A stretch of 64,000 bases of DNA, taken from contig JAOTOM010004871.1 of assembly GCA_034440615.1 (NCBI GenBank), positions 124,001 through 188,000 on the forward strand, in the 5' to 3' direction. The notes beneath the pieces were generated by a model, which ran no database searches, was not told the DNA's origin, and was given only the letters and a program-made list of their open reading frames with translations. Shown here piece by piece: positions 1 to 11,357 of the stretch. The stretch's first letter is position 1. Each line of letters begins with the position of its first letter. The position numbers and the translations under genes were made by a program. The stretch is from Ashinkailepas kermadecensis. Taxonomy: Eukaryota; Arthropoda; Thecostraca; Neolepadidae.

Positions 1-112
1 CTTTGTCGTGTCGTCGTGTCGCTTTGTCGTGACGTCGTGTCGCTTTGTCGTGACGTCGTGTCGCTTTGTCGTGACGTCGTGTCGCTTTGTCGTGACGTCG
101 TGTCGCTTTGCC
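1..112. repeat. 21-bp tandem array, cut by window edge
   Basis: About five copies of a 21-bp unit (TCGCTTTGTCGTGACGTCGTG) run from the first base. The array starts outside the window. Any open frame here is a product of the repeat. Confidence 0.9.
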
Positions 113-206
113 TTGGCGTTTCAGCCGTCGGCAGGAAGGAGGCTGCATCGATTTGGGAACTGATCTATGGCCACTGCTTCAGCTTTCTTCACGGTCAATT
201 TCAATT

Positions 207-240
<34 letters not shown>
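207..240. repeat. (TA)n microsatellite
   Basis: Uninterrupted TA dinucleotides followed by a TG interruption. Confidence 0.95.
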
Positions 241-835
241 ATTTTCCGCTACTGGAAAGGGCCTATCTGAGATAAAAATAATCATAGCTTACTTCGTGCC
301 GACGGTAGATTTTCTCCACTTTGCAATATACCATGGACTAGACATGCAATAAATCCTGAACTATCCGAGCTCAGTCCCAGTCCAGCCCAGCCACAGAGTG
401 AAAATAGCACACGTTACTTGGACCCAGCCTACACATACCTCAGCCAAAGTACACGTGCAGCCAGTCACAGCCAGTCCCAGTGCTGGGACCACGGGCTCAA
501 TTCCTGTCACTCTGCCATGGACGCATTGGACAATAATTAATCTGCGACCGAAGCGCGAAACCAAACTTCTCATCTATTGAGTAATTACCCGCTACCAGAT
601 GGTGATGTCCATCCCAGAGGTGCTAGACGCGAGCAGGCGATTTTATTAGTGAATTATTGACGTATTCAAAACGCACGTGATACAATTAGCTAAGCATGAC
701 TAATCCATGCTCAAATGAAACCATTTCCATCACTCATCACTACATCACGAATCTCCAGCATAACCATCATGAAACGACCAGACTCCGTTAATAGCCTTCC
801 GGTGCCAACCGACCCCGTCACCGCTGACCTGCAAA
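241..835. other. no gene seen
   Basis: Non-repetitive sequence with CAGTCCCAGTC-type short echoes near 370-480. No coding or RNA feature can be supported. Confidence 0.5.
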
Positions 836-951
836 CCCACCCGACTTCGCACCTGACGACGCCTCTGACCGCAGCCCCGTATACCCACCCGACTTCGCAC
901 CTGACGACGCCTCTGACCTCAGCGCCCGGAGTCGGGCCGATTCCAAGCAGC
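836..951. repeat. 58-bp duplication
   Basis: Two near-identical 58-bp units, each beginning CCCACCCGACTTCGCACC. The 116-codon open frame across them has no recognisable domain and I do not treat it as a gene. Confidence 0.7.
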
Positions 952-1193
952 AAAGTGCATCGAGCCATCCATCATGTTATATCACTGCAACCGCGTGCGG
1001 GCGCGCCGCAAACCATCACCGCGACCAGGCGCTTTGTATTCGCCGCCAGGCCGGGCCGGCTGTGATAAGCACCAATCCACTCCGCTGTTTGCGTGATAGC
1101 GTTACACTGCGGCTAATCGCCCCCGATGGGGACGTGTCGGGCCCGCGGCACGTCGAAATATCACACCTCCATTGTGGCACCGGTGGCGCCCAG

Positions 1194-2056
1194 CGCGTCG
1201 GACGGGCCATCAACAACCCGGCCGGGGAGGGAGGTGTGTCCTGTGTGAAGGTGCCTGGCCGCGAGTAGCATTAGATGATCAGTGACGCGTCGGACGGGTC
1301 ATCAACAACCCGGCCGGGGAAGGAGGTGTGTCCTGTGTGAAGGTGCCTGGCCGTGAGTAGCATTAGATGATCAGTGACGCGTCGGACGGGCCATCAACAA
1401 CCCGGCCGGGGAAGGAGGTGTGTCCTGTGTGAAGGTGCCTGGCCGTGAGTAGCATTAGATGATCAGTGACGCGTCGGACCGGTCATCAACAACCCGGCCG
1501 GGGAAGGAGGTGTGTCCTGTGTGAAGGTGCCTGGCCGTGAGTAGCATTAGATGATCAGTGACGCGTCGGACGGGTCATCAACAACCCGGCCCAGGAAGGT
1601 GTGTCCTGTGTGAAGGTGCCTGGCCGTGAGTAGCATTAGATGATCAGTGACGCGTCGGACGGGTCATCAACAACCCGGCCGGGGAGGGAGGTGTGTCCTG
1701 TGTGAAGGTGCCTGGCCGCGAGTAGCATTAGATGATCAGTGACGCGTCGGACCGGTCATCAACAACCCGGCCGGGGCAGGAGGTGTGTCCTGTGTGAAGG
1801 TGCCTGGCCGCGAGTAGCATTAGATGATCAGTGACGCGTCGGACCGGTCATCAACAACCCGGCCGGGGCAGGAGGTGTGTCCTGTGTGAAGGTGCCCGGC
1901 CGCGAGTAGCATTAGATGATCAGTGACGCGTCGGACGGGTCATCAACAACCCGGCTTTTGGTGCCTGCCTTGTTCAGTGACGCGTCGAGGGCAAAGGTGT
2001 GTCCTGTGTGAAGGTGCCTGGCCGCGAGTAGCATTAGATGATCAGTGACGCGTCGT
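1194..2056. repeat. 92-bp minisatellite
   Basis: The word CGCGTCGG recurs at 1194, 1286, 1378, 1470, 1562, 1651, 1743, 1835 and 1927, so the unit is 92 bp with one 89-bp variant. Each unit holds GTGTGTCCTGTGTGAAGG and TAGCATTAGATGATCAGTGA. The last two units, at 1981 and 2049, are shortened and diverged. Neighbouring units differ by a few substitutions (ACGGG/ACCGG, GGGAGG/GGAAGG), which indicates recent amplification. Confidence 0.95.
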
Positions 2057-3278
2057 ACCTGACGCTTGCCCGTACAGGACGTGCTGCCGCCTGTCCCAGT
2101 GTGTGTGTGTGCGTGGGGGAGGGTGGGGCGGGGTGCATCTCCCGGGGTTTCCAAACTGAGAGCGCCTGCAACTTGCAACAAAATGTAGCGTGCTGCACGT
2201 GACAAGTTTCGCAACCGACACTCAATTTCGATGCTTCAGGTTAGTAGTAAACGTTTCCGGTCATGGTCAATTGTGCTCGTAGATTGCTGAAGTTCAAGTA
2301 TTCTTTGCAAAACAATAACAGACTTTCCTTGGAAGTCTGTCGTCCGACAGAACTTGTCGGGATGAAGGGGCATTGCTGGAGCGGCTATTTCGGACCTTAT
2401 GGGCACCAACCAGCGGATGGACCCGGCCCAAGTGCCCCCCCCCCCCCCCCCCTGTGTCCTGCCCTGGCACAAGTCACGTTAGAATACATAAGAACGAATA
2501 ACAAATGGTTTTCAAAATCCCAAGAGGAAAATAAACGGTGTTTGGCTGCCATTTCCGTAATAATTATCTACTTTATGTGCGCTTTATGTATTATTGCTGA
2601 TCTACCGTGCGCATACATATAATATGATGAACTATATGCCAGTGGCCATTCAGTGGGAAACTCATGGCACCATGTTTAGGTCACAGTCCCGCCGAGCATC
2701 ACAATGTCGGAATCAGCTGATGACACACTGTATGCTGGTCTGCTGCAGTGTCCTTCACACATCCACAGCGAACCGGACTGCTGCAAGTTGGCACATTCGC
2801 TAGCCATGCTACCTTGTGCTACAAACGGAGTTGGGTGACGAACGATGCTGCCCCGATTGGTCTGACTACCGTGCTGCTACCCCCCCCCCTCCGAGTAGCA
2901 AACATCGGGACCCCGGTCACTGAACCCACACGAACTAGATCAAGAATAGAAGTCAGTGCGAAGCCCGAGCTGGTTTTTCCCTTGTAAGCATATGCAAAAA
3001 AAACTCAAATAAGAGACTCGACTTGGTCCACCTCTCCACCCCACACGATTCGACCATTACGTTTTTGAGATGCTGATAACAATTTTTGTATTGTCCATGT
3101 CCTGCTTTCGTCACCTATAATCACAACCGTTCTTTAACTTAGGTGATTTTTATCGCCTTAACCAGGAATAAGTGTCTTTTTTCAATGAAATACCCGCTTT
3201 CCTTCTTAGAAGAAATCGCTGCTTACCTCCACTTTACCCGCCAGATAGGTCGCCATTGTAGGTCGCGCGCCGTGTCGA
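2057..3278. other. no gene seen; 18-base poly-C
   Basis: Unique sequence with a run of 18 C at 2435-2452 and a second C run near 2880. The flanks of the long run resemble poly-C-bearing MITE interiors elsewhere in the window, but I could not find ends. Confidence 0.45.
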
Positions 3279-3355
3279 CAGCGCCATCTATGCTGACCCC
3301 GACCGTGGGCAGCGCCATCTATGCTGGCCCCGGCCGTCGGCAACGCCATCAATTG
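3279..3355. repeat. about 33-bp short tandem duplication
   Basis: CAGCGCCATCTATGCTG recurs twice with a third, shortened copy (CAACGCCATCAATTG). Confidence 0.65.
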
Positions 3356-3454
3356 TCGAAGCAACATAATTTTCGATTCTGTGTTTGCAATCGTGTAGCC
3401 CGCCTCGTGCTACATGATTATATATGTATATGGCTTATGTATATGCCCACCTCG

Positions 3455-3456
<2 letters not shown>

Positions 3457-3530
<74 letters not shown>
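3457..3530. repeat. (TA)n microsatellite
   Basis: About 37 uninterrupted TA units. Confidence 0.95.
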
Positions 3531-3531
<1 letters not shown>

Positions 3532-3694
3532 ACACAATAATATGCATCATAAGGAAACAAGCCATTTGATACAGTTTTGATATACAAAATAAACAAGTGC
3601 GACATGGTGTGATATATCTACCTTAAAAGAAGCTGCACTGTCGCCGAAAAAGTCAGTGGCTAAGTGGCATGCTAAAAGCGAGCTTCCTGTCTTT

Positions 3695-4711
3695 CGGCGC
3701 GTGCTGTCACGTCCCGCAGCGCGTGTTATCACGTCCCACGGCGCGTGCTGTCACGTCCCACGGCGCGTGTTATCACGTCCCACGGCGCGTGTTGTCACGT
3801 CCCACAGCGCGTGTTGTCACGTCCCACAGCGCGTGTTGTCACGTCCCACGGCGCGTGTTGTCACGTCCCACAGCGCGTGTTGTCACGTCCCACGGCGCGT
3901 GTTGTCACGTCCCACAGCGCGTGTTGTCACGTCCCACGGCGCGTGTTGTCACGTCCCACGGCGCGTGTTGTCACGTCCCACGGCGCGTGTTGTCACGTCC
4001 CACAGTGTGTGTTGTCACGTCCCACAGTGTGTGTTGTCACGTCCCACAGCGCGTGTTGTCACGTCCCACGGCGCGTGTTGTCACGTCCCACAGCGCGTGT
4101 TGTCACGTCCCACGGCGCGTGTTGTCACGTCCCACGGCGCGTGTTGTCACGTCCCACGGCGCGTGTTGTCACGTCCCACGGCGCGTGTTGTCACGTCCCA
4201 CGGCGCGTGTTGTCACGTCCCACGGCGCGTGTTGTCACGTCCCACGGCGCGTGTTGTCACGTCCCACGGCGCGTGTTGTCACGTCCCACGGTGCGTGTTG
4301 TCACGTCCCACGGCGCGTGTTGTCACGTCCCACGGCGCGTGTTGTCACGTCCCACGGCGCGTGTTGTCACGTCCCACGGCGCGTGTTGTCACGTCCCACG
4401 GCGCGTGTTGTCACGTCCCACGGCGCGTGTTGTCACGTCCCACGGTGCGTGTTGCCACGTCCCACGGCGCGTGTTGTCACGTCCCACGGCGCGTGTTGTC
4501 ACGTCCCACGGCGCGTGTTGTCACGTCCCACAGCGCGTGTTGTCACGTCCCACGGTGCGTGTTGTCACGTCCCACGGCGCGTGTTGTCACGTCCCACGGC
4601 GCGTGTTGTCACGTCCCACGGTGCGTGTTGTCACGTCCCACGGCGCGTGTTGTCACGTCCCACGGTGCGTGTTGTCACGTCCCACAGCGCGTGTTGTCAC
4701 GTCCCACTGCG
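3695..4711. repeat. 22-bp GC-rich minisatellite, about 46 copies
   Basis: Head-to-tail units of CACGGCGCGTGTTGTCACGTCC (shown here by its parts CACGGCGCGTG and TTGTCACGTCC). Variants are CACAGCGCGTG, CACGGTGCGTG and CACAGTGTGTG. The unit has no stop in any forward frame and is not a multiple of three, so three overlapping open frames of about 370-430 codons exist and all are artefacts. It has about five CpGs per unit. Confidence 0.97.
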
Positions 4712-5630
4712 CGCGGCACGCACCGCCGGCCAGCGTGCTATTTTGGAGCCGAAACCAATGGACGACTATTCGTCAGCCGCCTCCGAGAACGCCACATGAC
4801 TCGAAAACCGAAAGGCTTCTCTGGAAATACACGTGCCCACTATCAATTTCAATCCGGCAGCGGATGTAGCCGGCCGGCCTCCACAATACTGTCCGGGTTG
4901 GTCACGAATTGGTCACGAAGCCTGCGCAGATGCCGTGAATAGCTGACACCGGACAGGAACAGCCAGCAAGGCGCCAGGCTCCGCCGACAATACACAGTTA
5001 ACGCCTCAGCCAACATCACAGCATAACTAACACAGCAGCCCAGAGTGCAATCATCATCACAGTCAATATCAGTAACCACGGAATACTGCAGCACAGCTAA
5101 CATCATGCGAAAACTAAGCAAACAGTCTAATTAGCAGCGTGTTTAACAGTACATCAAGTAGCACAACCAACGGCATAGCCAATGTCACAGAAATCAGCAA
5201 AACCAATAGTGCATTGCACAGCACAACAAACAGCTGGAATATGTTCTGTTATACACAGGCAGCACAGTCATCGGCGCTGCGAATAACACAACCAGCACCA
5301 TAACAATCGGGGCATCATTTTAAAGTAAGAAAATATGGGCCGCTTGTGCCCACAGCCACACGCTAATGCCCACAATCATTCTGTTTTTGGGCTTGCGTTT
5401 GTTTTGCTTGGCTCTGCCAAACCCGCACCAGCGAGTCGTTTACGTGCCTTGACGCTAAGGCATGAAAATATCACAAAGTATCATTTCAAAATGTGATATT
5501 TCCCCTTCTTTCCGATAACCGGTAAGCTTCCAATCAATCCAGAAGCTCTTCTCTCCAACGGCCATGCAATGGTCCACATTCGTGCCGTTGTCTTCCGTAT
5601 CTTCTGTTTGTTGTGTTCCTGACTCACCCG
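4712..5630. other. no gene; degenerate CA/AAC-rich repeat
   Basis: Between about 4995 and 5310 the phrases AGCACAACCAAC, AGCATAACTAAC and AGCCAATGTCACAG recur irregularly. They echo the 30-bp array at 9957-10232, so this may be a decayed relative. The rest is unassigned. Confidence 0.4.
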
Positions 5631-5790
5631 TAACCGGTCGCCGTCGGGTCCCTGACCCGTCCCTGACCCGTCCCTAACCCGTCTTTGATCGGCCCCTGAC
5701 CGTTCCCCGACCAGCCCCTGACCCACCCCTGGCCGGCCCCTAACCGGTCCCTGACCGGCTCCTGACCGGCCCCTGACCGAACTGATTCTA
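5631..5790. repeat. about 10-12 bp CCCTGACC(GG) array
   Basis: Irregular units of CCCTGACCGG, CCCTGACCCGT and CCCTAACCGG. C-rich on the plus strand. Confidence 0.85.
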
Positions 5791-5989
5791 TCGTGTGTTG
5801 TAGCATCCATTCAGATGTTACCCCAGGCTACGGATTCAGCTTGGCCTCCATTTGTACAGTGGACAGTTGCTTTATTCTACCCCCTCCCCTCACTGTTTGC
5901 GAAAAGTGAACTCTGCAGCTGGTCTGGAAGGGTAACCAACGATTCTCGGCAGGTAAGGAGGAGCTGTATGTCATGAGTGCCTGCTAATG

Positions 5990-8032
5990 GACAAGTTTCA
6001 TGTCGGGACAAACCGTATTTTTTTCAAGTTACACTACTGATTTTTAATTCTAAAGACGATGGTGGCATGCATTTATTTTAAAAAGTCCCTAAAGAGCTTA
6101 AATAATCCTAAAACTACTTCAGAATGCCTCGCTTTGTGATTGGTCAACACATCTGTGACGTCACGTATGTCGAGGGCAGCGAAGGTCCACTGCCGGCCAT
6201 TCGATTTTACGTATAGGACGCTGCCGAGGTTGGATTAATCGTGACTGTTTTAGCTTAAATGGCATCCGACCGTCGGGTGACTTGGATGTCCGGGCAGGTT
6301 GTTCAGGCTCTTGTCAAAAGGCACCCATCTCGGTATATCGGTGTGCCTCCAGAGCACTTGATATCGTTGGTCTGTTAGCCAATATGATTCAATATGTAAA
6401 CAAAGGTCAGGCTTGACAACGGAAGATTTAGTGTCTGGCACTGATGCGCATAAGATTAGACATGCCGAGTCACCTGCTCGCCGATCTGTTCGGTGTGAGC
6501 ACTGGTTGCGTATCCAGGCTGCTAGCTCTTGTCGTGCCTGTGCTTGGGAGCTGTTTAAACGAATTGGTTGCTTCGCCAGAACAGCAACCGATCCGTGATA
6601 ATCTGCCTCATGCGTTTATGGCAAATTTTTCGTCCTGTGAAAGCATTATTGATCGCTTCGAGATCCAAATTGAAAAGCCGGCTCACGCGGTCGCGCAGAG
6701 CATGTCATGGTCAGAGTACAAAACATGCAATAGTGTAAAATATCTCATTTCTGCTACCCCTGACGGGCTGATCAACCTTGTATCGGATGGCAAACCAGGG
6801 CGCGTCAGTGACATGGACATCGTGTGCAGTTCAGAATACCTGGACTGTCTGCGCAACGGTGCAACAGTTTTAGCAGATAGAGGTTTCAAGGAGTTGGTGA
6901 GCGAGGCAGCAAAACGCGGCTGTTCATCAGTCCGGCCAGCAAGCGTTCGAAAGGATGAAACTCTGAGCACCGCTGCCGTCGTGAAGATGCGAACGATCGT
7001 CGGGTTGCGGATGCACATCGATCGCGTCATCGCACGCTTGCGCGTGTTTAGGATGTTGGCCATACATTCGTGTATTTCGCTCAGCATGACTGACTGGATG
7101 GATGATGTAGTCAAGATTGTGTGCGGTCTGGTCAATCTCCAGGACCGCATTGCGAAAAGCTAAATTTGTCTGCGTGTATTCCACGGAGTTGCATAGTCAG
7201 GGCAATACGCGTTTTCCGCCATATCGTATGGGGAACCGGTGTGGATACGTACCGCTTGCCGAATACACGAAATGCTAGATGTTGTACCTACATTTTGTCT
7301 CCTTCAGATCCAGCATGCATGAGGTGGGCTTTCTGGGAGTTCAACTCTGGAATTTCAAGTCTGAAAGATGAACAATTGCTGGCTGAACGCAGAGGAATAC
7401 ATCGACACGCCTGACATGTTACGGCTTTTCTGATCAGCATCGCGGTAAAAATAGCATGGAATATTGTGGAATAAAAATATAAAAGAAATTTGAATGTATA
7501 AACAGCTTCTCTTTCACTGGAGGGAAGCCATGGTGTACAGCTAAAGCACATATAGTTTATGCGGTGGCCCTTCCCATCATTTCACACATTTTACTTTTGC
7601 TTTGTAAGAAAGCTTTTGCTGTTCGTTTACACGACACCACAATGCCCTGGATTTGAAAGAGAAGGGTTAGCTGTTGCATTACCACCATAATAAATTATCT
7701 ACCTTATCAAGCTTCATATTTTCTTGAGAATCGTTCAGTTTGGTGCCACAAGCACTCACGTTGTCCTCCATGACGTGATTCGGTTGAAAAACTTGGCGTA
7801 GAAATACCCGGTCCAGACTTCACTGCGTGTCTTCGGCCTGGCCGCTTCGAGGCTCGACATATCTGACGTCATCACTACGGGTAGGTTTTTTAATCGAAGA
7901 CAACACTTAACTGAAATAATTTAATTAAGTAGGAAATGCACCTCCGATGAGCAAAATACTTCAGTTTTGTATACGAAATATTACATACGTTTTGTTGCAA
8001 TAAAATACCCATTACGTGAAACTTGTCCATTG
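5990..8032 (+). mobile_element. possible extent of ISL2EU-like DNA transposon
   Basis: An 18-bp inverted pair brackets the transposase remnant: AATGGACAAGTTTCATGT at about 5993 on the plus strand, and the same word with one change (ACGT at its end) on the minus strand at about 8014-8031. Next to the left copy is CAAACCGTATTTTTTTC; next to the right copy (minus) is GGGTATTTTATTGC. If these are terminal inverted repeats the element is about 2 kb, a normal size for this type. I see no clean target duplication, so the ends are inferred. Confidence 0.35.
6410..7162 (+). pseudogene. DDE transposase fossil (ISL2EU/Harbinger-like)
   Basis: The open stretch from 6444 gives 239 residues. Residues 1-30 (MRIRLDM...LADLFGVSTGCVSR) match the helix-turn-helix of DDE_Tnp_4-type transposases. 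Residues 68-200 carry the catalytic core: IDRFEI (Asp70), KAHAVAQS-like and TWSxYK-like region (SMSWSEYKTCNSVKYL), GRVSD (Asp123), VLADRGF (Asp145) and RMHIDRVIARL. The last motif normally reads HxER, so the usual catalytic Glu is Asp193 here. Just upstream, another frame (TTEDLVSGTDA) gives the expected preceding segment, so there is a frameshift near 6444-6460 and the N-terminus is broken. The product would have cut and rejoined transposon ends in the nucleus. Family assignment is from motif memory; the state (decayed) is seen directly. Confidence 0.8.
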
Positions 8033-8674
8033 TGAGACGTGGTTGCTGTTTCCCTTTCGAATGCAGCGGGACAGGGCGAATCTGGGGGGGAGGGGCGGTG
8101 CGAGACCATGCTTCCCCTTCCCCAGAAGGCGGACGTCCCCGAAAGTTTTGCACCAAAAGGACATTTTGTGGAAATCAAATAACATTTAATTTGCTTGACA
8201 AAAATATTGTCTTCACCAAACCCACGAAACGCTAGGACTGGTCGAACATGGACATCACACGTAGCGTGGGTGGTCGACCAACTATTCCGTAGGCCATTGA
8301 TGAAGACATGGCAGTTGCATGTGCTTTCTCAATACTCAGCATAAACCAACAATTCGGTGGCATATACTTGCCTGTTTAAATCACCCCATCGGAGCCTTGA
8401 TTTACTTATTTTCGTGGAACAAATGGAATACAAATATTTCCATTTTAACGGCTAGCAACCAGAGGCATCACGGCTTTCGTAATGAGCTGGCGGTGCGTAC
8501 GAGCACGTGATGTCAGAGACCGGCCGGCCGGTCGCAGGCGGAGAAGCCTGAGGAACGCGGTCCGGTCCGGCGGACGGAACGAACCTCTTGCCCGGTCCCA
8601 TGACTGTGTGAGCCGGGCTTAACTCAGCTCTAGCCTCTAGGCGCCGTCGGCCGGCGTCGGCCACGGAAGCTTCT
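7163..8674. other. no gene seen
   Basis: AT-rich transposon remnant up to about 8032, then unique sequence. G/C-run-bearing sequence at 8069-8160 resembles the MITE interiors listed elsewhere but lacks recognisable ends. Confidence 0.4.
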
Positions 8675-9128
8675 GCCCATGCAAACATGTTGCCGCTGCC
8701 CATGTGAACCATGTGGCATCCGCCCGTGTAAACATGTGGCCGACGCCCATGTGAACATGTGACCGCCGCCCATGTGAACATGTGGCCGCCGCCCATGTTA
8801 ACATATGGCCTCCGCCCATGTGAACATGTGGCCTCCGCCAATGTGAGTCATGTGGCATCCACCCACGTGAACCATGCGGCCTCCGTCCATGTGAACAATG
8901 TGGCTTCCGTTCGTGTGAACCACATGACCTCCGACAATGTGAACCATGTGGCATCCGCCCATGTAAACATGTGGCCTCCGCCCATATGAACCATGTAGCA
9001 CCCACCCATATGAACCATGTGACATCTGCCCATGTGAACCATGTAACCTCCGCCCATGTTAACCATGTGGCCTCCGACCATGTTAACCATGTGGCCTCCG
9101 CCGATGTGAACCATGTGGCCGGTATCCA
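8675..9128. repeat. 24-bp minisatellite, degenerate
   Basis: About 18 units built on CCCATGTGAACCATGTGGCCTCCG, with drift to CCATGTTAACC and CCATATGAACC. As 24 is a multiple of three, frames such as HVNHVASA stay open on both strands without being genes. Confidence 0.92.
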
Positions 9129-9814
9129 TGCAGGAACCTCGCCGGCCGAGTGTCGTCGAACGTACCCGCTCCCTCCGAGGCGGGGTATGGGTGACGCAAT
9201 GCGCCGACATCCTCACCGTCGGTCGCGTGGCGGGGTGTCACCGCCCGGGCGTCGCCTAGCAACGGAAGACTCGCGGCGTTAAGGAGTCGCGGACGAGCTG
9301 CCGCCGACGTCCCGACTGTCTGACGCTGCTCTGAGGGTCGCTTGAGGTCACTCGAGTTTTGCAGGCAATCGGGCGGATAGGTGACGTGCCTGGCTGCCGC
9401 CCGCTACCCGCTGCCAAGTCCGGTAATTTTACGCCGTTCTCAGCAGCTTTGTTGAGTCAAGTTATTGCCAGCCCAGACAAAGTGAGTGGCTTTCAGCAGC
9501 ATCCACTGTGGGCCGCAACACAGCCGGCGGCTATCAGCGGCCACAGACTCCGTTAAAGGCGACAGGCGTTTTTCGACGCAAGTCGTTCCGATTCTGATTT
9601 TCAGCCGCCGGCGCCCCCCCCCTGGCTGCCAGGAGAGCGCAGCTGCACTCGGTGCACAGGTTCCCTGCCGGGTAGGTGCGATGCCGGTCCCGTGCGTACA
9701 GCTGGGAGGCCTTGAGGCCCACCTTTTGCTCCGGTTCATTCAGCGCCCCTAAAGGCGCCCGATAAAGTTAATGGCGCCTGATACTGTTATCATGTTATAT
9801 AAGCGCCGAGAGCG
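9129..9814. other. no gene seen; TATA-like word
   Basis: GC-rich unique sequence. A TATATAAG word lies at about 9797-9804, only some 11-18 bases before the ATG at 9815, which is too close to place a normal transcription start before that ATG. Confidence 0.4.
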
Positions 9815-10273
9815 ATGTCGTTCTGTGCGCTTAGGTGGTGGTCGTTGCCTGCGATAGTGGTTTTCCTCTCCCTTGAATGTGGTCCAGGTGTATTATGTGA
9901 CCCAATGGAGCATCTTCTAAAATGCATTGGACATTGCACCGGACCAACAGCAACCACATCTAGCATAATCAGCAGCCCCACAATCACAATCAGCACAACC
10001 AACAGCTCCACATCCACAATCAGCAGAATCAACAGCTCCATAATCACAATCAGCACAATCAACAGGTCCACCCTCACAATTAGCAGAATCAACAGCTTCA
10101 CCTTCACAACTAGCAGAATCAACAGTTCCATAATCACAATCAGCGCAATTCGCAGCCCCACAACCACAATCAGCACAATCAACAGGTCCATCATCGTAAT
10201 CAGCATAATCAACAACCCCACGACCACTCCTGGCAAACTCCGAGCGGCAGTGCGCCATTTTGGGATTGACTGA
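9815..10273 (+). CDS. doubtful ORF: signal-like start plus Ser/Thr repeat
   Basis: A 152-codon open frame. Its first 28 residues look like a secretion signal: MSFCALRWW, then the hydrophobic LPAIVVFLSLE, then a GVLC end. From about residue 48 it is made of 10-residue Ile/Ser/Thr/Asn-rich repeats (TISTINSS, TISRINSS) encoded by the 30-bp array. The minus strand and a shifted frame are also open across the array, which argues that the frame is kept open by repeat structure and not by selection. If real it would be a small secreted Ser/Thr-rich protein. I do not recognise a family. Confidence 0.15.
   Translation: MSFCALRWWSLPAIVVFLSLECGPGVLCDPMEHLLKCIGHCTGPTATTSSIISSPTITISTTNSSTSTISRINSSIITISTINRSTLTISRINSFTFTTSRINSSIITISAIRSPTTTISTINRSIIVISIINNPTTTPGKLRAAVRHFGID
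9957..10232. repeat. 30-bp minisatellite, about 9 copies
   Basis: Unit resembles AATCAGCACAATCAACAGC followed by TCCACAATCAC. Variants alternate AATCAACAGG/AGC and TCCATAATCAC/TTCACCTTCAC. A-C rich on the plus strand. Confidence 0.92.
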
Positions 10274-10315
10274 GGGCTGGAAGAGGTTGATGCTTGAGCG
10301 GACGGGTTTACCGTG

Positions 10316-10358
10316 CACTGTACACTGAACTGAGCACTGCACAGTACAGTGTACAGTG
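10316..10358. other. 12-bp inverted repeat, hairpin-capable
   Basis: CACTGTACACTG at 10316-10327 and its exact complement CAGTGTACAGTG at 10347-10358, with a 19-base loop. The words are themselves repetitive (CAGTGTACAG), so this may be a short decayed repeat. Confidence 0.6.
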
Positions 10359-10544
10359 TACAGTTCTGACGTGCGCCTTCTGCTGGTCAGCTCGATGCGA
10401 TGGTTCGGCGGCCAGCATTGCATGCATCTCCCATTCCCAATCAACACGGAAAATGTCTACATCGCGCGATGAACAATGATTGCGCCCACGACAGCGTCTG
10501 GTTGGTGCTATCTTCAATTACATTCAAAGTAATTGAAGATCATC

Positions 10545-10680
10545 ATATTTGCATTACATTACATCATTACATTACATAATTACATTACATCATTACATTA
10601 CATCATTACATTACATCATTACATTACATCATTACATTACATCATTACATTACATCATTACATTACATCACTACATTCAA
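10545..10680. repeat. (ATTAC/ATCATTAC)n pentamer array
   Basis: CATTACATTACAT with regular CATCATTACATT interruptions. Flanked on both sides by imperfect ATTCAA/TTGAAT words. Confidence 0.95.
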
Positions 10681-10690
10681 TTACAATTCA

Positions 10691-11288
10691 ATTACTTGTC
10701 TCGGCTCGAGCGTCTCACAGAACGAGAGGGCCGGCCGTGCCGGAGCCGATTCCCCCCCCCCCATCTAAATTGTGTCACGGTCGGAACTGACATTGCTAGT
10801 TGCCTGGGATCCGGCCTGCTCCGGGTTCAGAAGGGATGTCCTAGCAGTTGTGCGAAAAGCCGTCACTCGCTGGCGGCTGGCCGACAGGCTCATCTCAGGT
10901 GCGGTCGATGCGCGACTTGGTTTCAGTCACCCAGCGACGGCGAGTCGGCGAATTTGACCTTTCACCTCTGGCCTTCACCCTGTCCTGGAGCGTCGCCAGT
11001 CATCTAAAAAAAAGAAAACCGGATGTCTCTGGTTTTCTCTCGCGACGACAAACGGACTATTTTCTTCGCGGATTTACCTTCCTTGAACGGCGAAATAGCG
11101 AGGGGTGGCAACGTTCCAACGCTCCCCCCCCCCCCCCCCCCCACCCCGCTCCCCCTTCTCGGGTGGGCAGGCTGGTAAAATGCGTTCGGTAGGCTGGCTT
11201 AGGTGAACTATAAAACATTAGGATTTATTTATTTATTTATTTCACGATGCATGCCCTCCACGTACAGTGGCTGTGATGGACAGTCCGG
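10691..11288. other. no gene; poly-C and (TTTA)n
   Basis: Contains a C run near 10753, a longer C run at about 11127-11142 and a short (TTTA)n at about 11225-11242. No gene is supported. Confidence 0.5.
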
Positions 11289-11357
11289 GTCCTTTCGCAT
11301 GAATGGTTAAGTTGGTCCTTTCGCATGAATGGTTAAGTTGGTCCTTTCGCATGAATG
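11289..11357. repeat. 26-bp tandem repeat, about 2.7 copies
   Basis: GTCCTTTCGCATGAATGG starts at 11289, 11315 and 11341. Confidence 0.85.

Noticed and set aside
3695..4711. CRISPR-like array
   Set aside because: Head-to-tail units without unique spacers, in a eukaryotic context.
3656..4942. Long ORFs (374-428 codons) in three frames
   Set aside because: Produced by a stop-free 22-bp repeat; all three forward frames are open.
8452..9282. Overlapping ORFs rich in His, Val, Met and Gly
   Set aside because: 24-bp repeat keeps frames open on both strands.
9797..9804. TATATAAG as a promoter for the 9815 ORF
   Set aside because: Only about 11-18 bases from the ATG, so transcription would normally start after it.
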